This document shows, one piece after another, positions 59,574 to 64,000 of a stretch of 64,000 nt of DNA. The translations under genes were made by a program, and so were the position numbers. The stretch is from Opitutales bacterium (GTDB taxonomy: Bacteria > Verrucomicrobiota > Verrucomicrobiia > Opitutales > UBA2995): contig JAJDZZ010000036.1 in NCBI GenBank assembly GCA_022824405.1, forward strand, positions 38,452 to 102,451, given 5' to 3'. The notes beneath the pieces were generated by a model. That model did not search any database. It was not told the origin of the DNA and worked only from the letters and a program-made list of their open reading frames with translations. Numbering within the stretch: position 1 is the first letter of the stretch; every line of letters begins with the position of its first letter.

Positions 59574-62500
59574 ATGACTCTGCAGGCACATCGTCGAAGC
59601 AGTCTGTGGTTCGTTTCTTTAGTTTGCATGTTGGCGTGCTTAAACAACCAGCAAATTTCCGCAAAAGCGGAAACCGAGAAACGGAGCTTCGACGTGCCCG
59701 AAGGGTATGCCATCAATACCCTGAAGGAGGCTGCACAACAGGCGGAGGTGGAATTTATCTTCTCTGCCGATTTGGTCAACGGTGTAAGGACTACCTCTAT
59801 ACATGGGATGTACATACCGATGGAAGCTTTCAGTCTCATGCTGGCAGAGACCTCACTCGAAGTGTTCCAGCACGGAAAGACCGGCGTTTATGCCATCACG
59901 AAGGTCTTTGATATCCAAGGTCCCGGCCAAACAACTCAAAACACTGAACCCCAAAATAAGGAAGAGACTGAAATGAAACTCAGACAGAACAATTGGTTAA
60001 AATCACTGGCTGCAGTGCTGACCCTCGGAATGGTCGGCGGGAACGCCTACCTCGGAGCCCAGGAAGAGGAAGAGGTCTTCGAGTTAAATCCTTTCGAAGT
60101 ATCAACTGAAGGAGATATCGGCTACATCGCGTCCTCAACTTTGGCTGGTACCCGCCTGAATACGCAACTCGAAGACATTGCCGCCACCGTTACGGTGTTG
60201 ACAAAGGAATTCATGGAGGATGTGGGTGCAACTGATGCGGGTGATCTTCTGACCTACACAGCCGGTACTGAGGTTTCCGGTACACGAGGAAATTTCACCA
60301 ATGCCTCAAATGACGGGCAGGGCGTCCCCAACGACATCTTCAATGTCCGTGCCGGTGGGCAAGGTACGCGTGTGCGTGGCTTGGCAAGTGCGGATATTTC
60401 GAGAAACTATTTTCAATCGAGGGTTCCCTTCGATTCCTACAACACGGATCGCGTCGAAATCAACCGTGGCTCCAATGCGGTCCTTTTTGGATTGGGCAGC
60501 CCGGCGGGCATCGTTAACAATGCCACCCAGAAGGCGTTATTCAACGATTTAAGCAGGGTCCGCGCAACAGTAGACGGCTTTGGCCGCATCCGCGGCGAAT
60601 TCAATGTGAACCGCGAACTTGTCGAAAATGTGCTCGCTATTCGCGTTGCCGGTGTACGCGATGAGCGGAAGTTTGAGCAGGACGACGCTTTCCGCGACAT
60701 GGATCGGCTGTATATTTCAGCGCTTTTCCAAAAGGACCTGATCGGAGAGGAAGGCGGTTTCTGGGACCTGACCATCTTTAACGCAAGCTATGAAAATGGA
60801 GACCAGATCTCCAATATCCCGCGGACGACACCACCGCAGGATTTGATTACGCCGTGGTTTCATCCTTATACCCAAAACGTTCTTGGCTCCGTCAATATGA
60901 CACCAAAGCCGGCCTGGGATGCATCATTGAGCCGGTTGTACGGATCTGATGAAATTGGTTACCACGAGGCCTCCGGACCCGTTAATTCCAACAATGTGAC
61001 AATGGAAAATCCTGCCTTGCAGGTACGGGTGGATCCGAACTGGCACGTTGGCCTTGCGCTCATATTCCCGGATCCCACCTCCTCGACTCCGATGCATCCG
61101 GCAGGTGGAAACATTGTGGCGGCCCAAGGACGCCTCGGAGTCTGGCCTACAGGTACATTCGATGAGATCGAGCGCACAGGAACGGCTGGCCACCCTTTCA
61201 ATGGGACCATACCGACCCTGGGGAATGCCCTTGATGCATGGACGGGAATCAACGGCACTCCTGACAGCGTAGGGGGAACTGTGCTGTGGAGATCGCCGGT
61301 TGTGACGGACAGATCCATCTTTGATTTCCGCAAGCAGATGATTGAGGGTCCGCACATGAAGCGGGAAGGGTATGATTTCGACGTCAGTAATTTCTCGCTG
61401 CAGCAGCTCTTTTTCGATGGAAGGGCCGGTGTTGAATTCGCCGCCGCTGATGAAACTTGGGAGAACTGGTGGACGGGTCCCATCGGTCACAGGTCGTACC
61501 TGACCCTTGACATTAATAAAATACTTGTCGACGGGACGGTAAATCCGAATTTCGGACGCCCTTGGGTGATCAGTGGCGCTGGAAGCGACCTCTACAGCGT
61601 GCAGGAGAGTCGAACAGAGCGCACGACGGGGTTCATTGACATTGATTTTAGGGATCAGGACAACCTGTTCAAATGGCTTGGACGTCATGTGATAACCGGA
61701 CTGAGTTCCAAGTATGAGCGTGATACCTATCGAGTGAATTCGGCCAACGGCTGGGATCCGGCATTTATTTCAGGTAATCTCGGCAATGCGCTCGAGCCGG
61801 ATCGCTGGGGCGAATCTACGGTGATTAGCATCCACTATCTGGGCGACTCGATCGCCGATAGGAGCTCTCCTGCGGGCGCAAACATACAGGGAGTCCAGGT
61901 GGATCAAGTGCCCAATAACGACCTGCTTGGATCTGGCAGCCTTGTTCGTGTGCATCGGTCCTTTGGCGGGGAGGATATCCCGGATGGCTGGCGTGACCTG
62001 CAGGCACCCAGTATCTTGAATGTGCCCTATGATGGGGCGGTGGGGAGGAGCATTTACGATGCCGAGGCAGCCATTCTTCAAAGTTACCTGTTGAAAGACC
62101 ATCTTGTGGGCACCGTCTCATGGCGGAAGGATCAGGTGGATGTCCGAGAAATCAATTCAGCACCACAGTTGCCGGATGAGTCTGCGGGCATCGTGGACCG
62201 CGCAACCTTCAATGTAGATGGTATCACGGATGAACAGGCATTGATCTCCGAAAAAGAGACAACAACTTATGGCATTGTCGGCAAGGTGCCTGATTTCCTG
62301 CTGAATTGGACGGGAGGATTTATCACGGCTATCCATGGATTCTACAATGAATCCGAAAACTTCCAGCCGAGTGGACAGCGGTTTGATGCAACTTGGAATC
62401 CCCTTCCTCCGCCAAGCGGTGAGACCGAGGATTATGGTGTGCGTGTCAGAATGTTTGACGACAAGCTGACTTTCAAGGCGACTCGCTACGAGACGTCACA

Positions 62501-63521
62501 GGTCAACGTCAATGGCACGGTCAACAACTGGACCATTTGGTTCTCGTCCCAATTGTTATTGGGCAACATGTACCGTTCCGCCGCTGCCGACATCAACGCT
62601 GGCAGAACAAATCCCGGCAGGCCTGGCTACAAAGGCAATCTTGGCTATGTTGAGGGGACCCGGCATATCCGCAAGGATACCAATCTGGATGGTGTAGAGG
62701 ACGTTGTGCTGCCTGCTCCACCACAGTATTGGATGGACTGGTATGACATTAGATTCGATCCGGCCCGGAATAATGGCTATACTTTCAGAAATCCTGGCGG
62801 ATCCACCCATACCCAGGATGTTAGGGCAAAAGGTCTCGAACTGGAGCTGGTCTACAACCCGACACCTAACTGGCGGATTGCGTTCAATGCCACAAAGCAA
62901 GAGGCTGTCCAGACAGGCGCTGGCGAAGCCTTTGCCAACTGGCTGGACAATGAACCGTTCTTCGATTCCGATTTGGACGGCACACCCGACCTTTCCCTGA
63001 GAGATGGTATTTTCGGGCCCTACAGTGAAATTCCGCGCAATGCCGGTCGTACATCATTCCTTCCTTTCCTTTTCAATAATTGGATTGATCCATGGAATTC
63101 GAGGGTGTTCGTAACGAACGGTCAGCCTGCGCCTGAAATTGCTGAGTGGACATGGAATCTCATCACGAACTACAATTTCAGGGAAGGAAGGCTAAAAGGC
63201 TTCAGTGTTGGAGGCACCCTCCAATATCGTGATGCTGCGGGCATCGGATACGGCCTGGAAGATGGAAGTGAGGTAAATTCGGATTTCTCCAAGGTCATCT
63301 ATGGCAAAGACTACACGCGTTTGCAATGGTGGTTCGGTTACAGCAAAAAGAACGTTGAACTCTTCAACACGAGGTTCGACTGGAATGTTCGTTTGAACAT
63401 CCGCAACGTGCTGGATGATCGCGACTTGATTCCGATCCAGGCCAATCCGGACGGGGAGATCACGGGTGTTCGTATCGGGGAGCCAAGATTGTTCGAGATT
63501 GTGAATACATTCTCCTTCTAA
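59574..63521 (+). CDS. STN-TonB-dependent receptor fusion with an internal signal peptide
   Basis: One 1315-residue frame. Residues 1-30 are a signal peptide and 45-115 an STN domain (NTLKEAAQQAEVEFIFSADLVNGVRTTSIHG). At residue 134 a second, complete signal peptide begins (MKLRQNNWLKSLAAVLTLGMVGG) leading to EEVFELNPFEVSTEGDIGYIA, the standard verrucomicrobial receptor leader, then plug and barrel ending IVNTFSF. AAGGAAG lies 8 bp upstream of this internal ATG (59973). So the frame may make a fused protein, a separate receptor, or both. Compared with the stand-alone STN lipoprotein at 57088, it looks as if an STN gene lost its stop and joined the receptor. The substrate is unknown. Confidence 0.92.
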   Translation: MTLQAHRRSSLWFVSLVCMLACLNNQQISAKAETEKRSFDVPEGYAINTLKEAAQQAEVEFIFSADLVNGVRTTSIHGMYIPMEAFSLMLAETSLEVFQHGKTGVYAITKVFDIQGPGQTTQNTEPQNKEETEMKLRQNNWLKSLAAVLTLGMVGGNAYLGAQEEEEVFELNPFEVSTEGDIGYIASSTLAGTRLNTQLEDIAATVTVLTKEFMEDVGATDAGDLLTYTAGTEVSGTRGNFTNASNDGQGVPNDIFNVRAGGQGTRVRGLASADISRNYFQSRVPFDSYNTDRVEINRGSNAVLFGLGSPAGIVNNATQKALFNDLSRVRATVDGFGRIRGEFNVNRELVENVLAIRVAGVRDERKFEQDDAFRDMDRLYISALFQKDLIGEEGGFWDLTIFNASYENGDQISNIPRTTPPQDLITPWFHPYTQNVLGSVNMTPKPAWDASLSRLYGSDEIGYHEASGPVNSNNVTMENPALQVRVDPNWHVGLALIFPDPTSSTPMHPAGGNIVAAQGRLGVWPTGTFDEIERTGTAGHPFNGTIPTLGNALDAWTGINGTPDSVGGTVLWRSPVVTDRSIFDFRKQMIEGPHMKREGYDFDVSNFSLQQLFFDGRAGVEFAAADETWENWWTGPIGHRSYLTLDINKILVDGTVNPNFGRPWVISGAGSDLYSVQESRTERTTGFIDIDFRDQDNLFKWLGRHVITGLSSKYERDTYRVNSANGWDPAFISGNLGNALEPDRWGESTVISIHYLGDSIADRSSPAGANIQGVQVDQVPNNDLLGSGSLVRVHRSFGGEDIPDGWRDLQAPSILNVPYDGAVGRSIYDAEAAILQSYLLKDHLVGTVSWRKDQVDVREINSAPQLPDESAGIVDRATFNVDGITDEQALISEKETTTYGIVGKVPDFLLNWTGGFITAIHGFYNESENFQPSGQRFDATWNPLPPPSGETEDYGVRVRMFDDKLTFKATRYETSQVNVNGTVNNWTIWFSSQLLLGNMYRSAAADINAGRTNPGRPGYKGNLGYVEGTRHIRKDTNLDGVEDVVLPAPPQYWMDWYDIRFDPARNNGYTFRNPGGSTHTQDVRAKGLELELVYNPTPNWRIAFNATKQEAVQTGAGEAFANWLDNEPFFDSDLDGTPDLSLRDGIFGPYSEIPRNAGRTSFLPFLFNNWIDPWNSRVFVTNGQPAPEIAEWTWNLITNYNFREGRLKGFSVGGTLQYRDAAGIGYGLEDGSEVNSDFSKVIYGKDYTRLQWWFGYSKKNVELFNTRFDWNVRLNIRNVLDDRDLIPIQANPDGEITGVRIGEPRLFEIVNTFSF
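59958..59964 (+). promoter_or_regulatory. internal ribosome binding site inside the STN receptor gene
   Basis: AAGGAAG is separated by 8 nt from the ATG at 59973, which begins a complete second signal peptide. This is better than the site before the upstream ATG at 59574. Confidence 0.55.
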
Positions 63522-63541
63522 TTTTGCGGGGCCATTCGGGT

Positions 63542-63743
63542 CAGCCCTGATGTTTGGTATTGATTGAGTTTCAAGGCTTCCATGATAAATTGGGCGACTT
63601 GCGCATCCTACCCGCAAATCGTCTTGAAGCTCTGCGCGGAAACCGAAGAGGCCAATACAGCACGAATCAACCAGCAATGGCGAGTCTGCTCCCTTTGGAA
63701 ACAAGACGGAGCCCACCAAGTCGAAATTGTCGATTGCCATTAA
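63542..63743 (+). pseudogene. shared leader fused to a HigB toxin fragment with a frameshift (scar 3)
   Basis: The leader (TCAGCCCTGATGTTTGGTAT ... GAGTTTCAAGG) matches the scars at 52616 and 56121. From about 63584 the sequence encodes the C-terminal part of a HigB/RelE-like toxin: DKLGDLRILPANRLEALRGNRRGQYS, then a frame change, then INQQWRVCSLWKQDG...VEIVDCH and a stop at 63741-63743. The N-terminal half is absent. It is not functional. Confidence 0.75.
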
Positions 63744-63745
63744 CC

Positions 63746-63877
63746 ATGAAGACCCCAACGAGACAGATTCCCCTCTGCACTCCCGGCGAATTTCTGGAAG
63801 AAGAATTTTTGAAGCCCATGCGGATCACCTCATACCGGCTGGCCAAGGACATCCATGTTCTGTCAGCGAGCGGTTAA
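63746..63877 (+). pseudogene. higA: higA antitoxin cut by an IS21-type element
   Basis: ATG 63746 begins MKTPTRQIPLCTPGEFLEEEF and continues through LKPMRITSYRLAKDIHV, the N-terminal half of the HigA antitoxin. At about 63861 homology ends where an IS21-type end (TGTCAGCGAGCGG) begins. The reading frame stops at 63877. The helix-turn-helix is cut in half. The other half would be beyond the far end of the element, outside the window. Confidence 0.8.
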
Positions 63878-64000
63878 AGTGTACCGGCAAAAAGCGAAAT
63901 AAAGTGTACCACCTTCAGGAGCAGCCTCGGGTAAAGCCGAGGGATGTCAAATTACCTGAAAGTGGAAACACAAGAAGCGATAAAACATCTATTAAAGACA
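63861..64000 (+). mobile_element. IS21-family element, left end (continues past window)
   Basis: The end begins TGTCAGCGAGCGGTTAAAGT and has two copies of the terminal word TAAAGTGTACC (at about 63875 and 63893), the multiple-terminal-repeat pattern of IS21 elements. The transposase start follows 83 bp from the end. It interrupts a higA fragment. Confidence 0.8.
63944..64000 (+). CDS. istA: IS21-family transposase IstA, N-terminal part (continues past window)
   Basis: ATG 63944 gives MSNYLKVETQEAIKHLLKT, the first 19 residues, where IstA proteins have a short lead-in followed by a helix-turn-helix with EAI-x-L. The rest lies outside the window. Identification rests on these residues plus the IS21-type terminal repeats directly upstream. 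Confidence 0.75.
   Translation, partial: MSNYLKVETQEAIKHLLKT

Noticed and set aside
1..64000. CRISPR arrays or cas genes
   Set aside because: No regularly spaced direct repeats with unique spacers and no Cas-type proteins were seen; the tandem words at 23645 and 59188 lack spacers.
1..64000. Sigma-54 (-24/-12) promoters for the activator's targets
   Set aside because: I did not find a convincing TGGCAC-N5-TTGC in any gap, so none is reported.

Overview
The window looks like a chromosomal segment of a marine or sediment Verrucomicrobiota bacterium, probably class Opitutae (Puniceicoccales/Opitutales-like). This is inferred from gene content: TonB-dependent receptors, one with the ELNPFEV leader typical of the group; a DUF1800/DUF1501 pair; secreted PQQ-type beta-propellers; a secreted sulfatase; a FabV-type enoyl reductase; and lipoproteins with ordinary lipoboxes. 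No rRNA or phylogenetic marker set was available to fix the rank.

Layout. 0-3.6 kb: the tail of a TIGR01777-type epimerase, then a three-gene TRAP transporter (dctPQM). 3.7-15.1 kb: mostly minus-strand genes (DUF1800/DUF1501 exported pair, methyltransferase, YhaM-like HD exoribonuclease, mgtE, metallophosphoesterase, rpoN, fabV) plus an IscA/HesB protein and an unrecognised 164-aa protein on the plus strand. 15.4-23.4 kb: a small two-helix membrane protein with its own promoter, a CAU tRNA, two tandem paralogous TonB receptors and an NtrC-class sigma-54 activator. 23.6-46.2 kb: mostly housekeeping genes (galE, malQ, lepB, lepA, fabD, dapA-dapB-ruvA, an ECF sigma/anti-sigma pair, tRNA-Lys, a CbiX-like protein, pal, M20 and M48 peptidases, purH, two PQQ propellers, a sulfatase). 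Their intergenic gaps are filled with mosaics of short repeated, often palindromic words.

46.2-64 kb is an accessory region. It has an IS5-type transposase between gene stumps (GxxExxY protein, agarase-like glycoside hydrolase), hipBA, a DUF5916 outer-membrane protein, an orphan DUF4143 ATPase, two vapBC pairs, at least three degenerate scars made from RAYT and HigBA pieces, MITE-like elements with terminal inverted repeats (one with a clean CTAG target duplication inside a broken higA), REP sequences, and the left end of an IS21-family element cut by the window edge. Inside it lies a complete FecI/FecR-type surface-signalling locus: a stand-alone STN lipoprotein, an ECF sigma factor, a FecR-like regulator and a 1315-residue STN-TonB receptor. 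That receptor carries a second signal peptide and a good internal ribosome binding site at residue 134.

How the parts fit. The TRAP system, TonB receptors, sulfatase, propellers and DUF5916 barrel suggest a scavenger of sulfated polysaccharide and small organic acids. rpoN and the NtrC-class activator are both present. The toxin-antitoxin cluster is partly dead: VapC-1 appears to lack a PIN-domain acidic residue and higA is broken several ways, while hipBA and vapBC-2 look intact. The most unusual items are the double-signal-peptide STN receptor, the MITE families that end at or beside gene stop codons, and the RAYT/HigBA chimeric scars.
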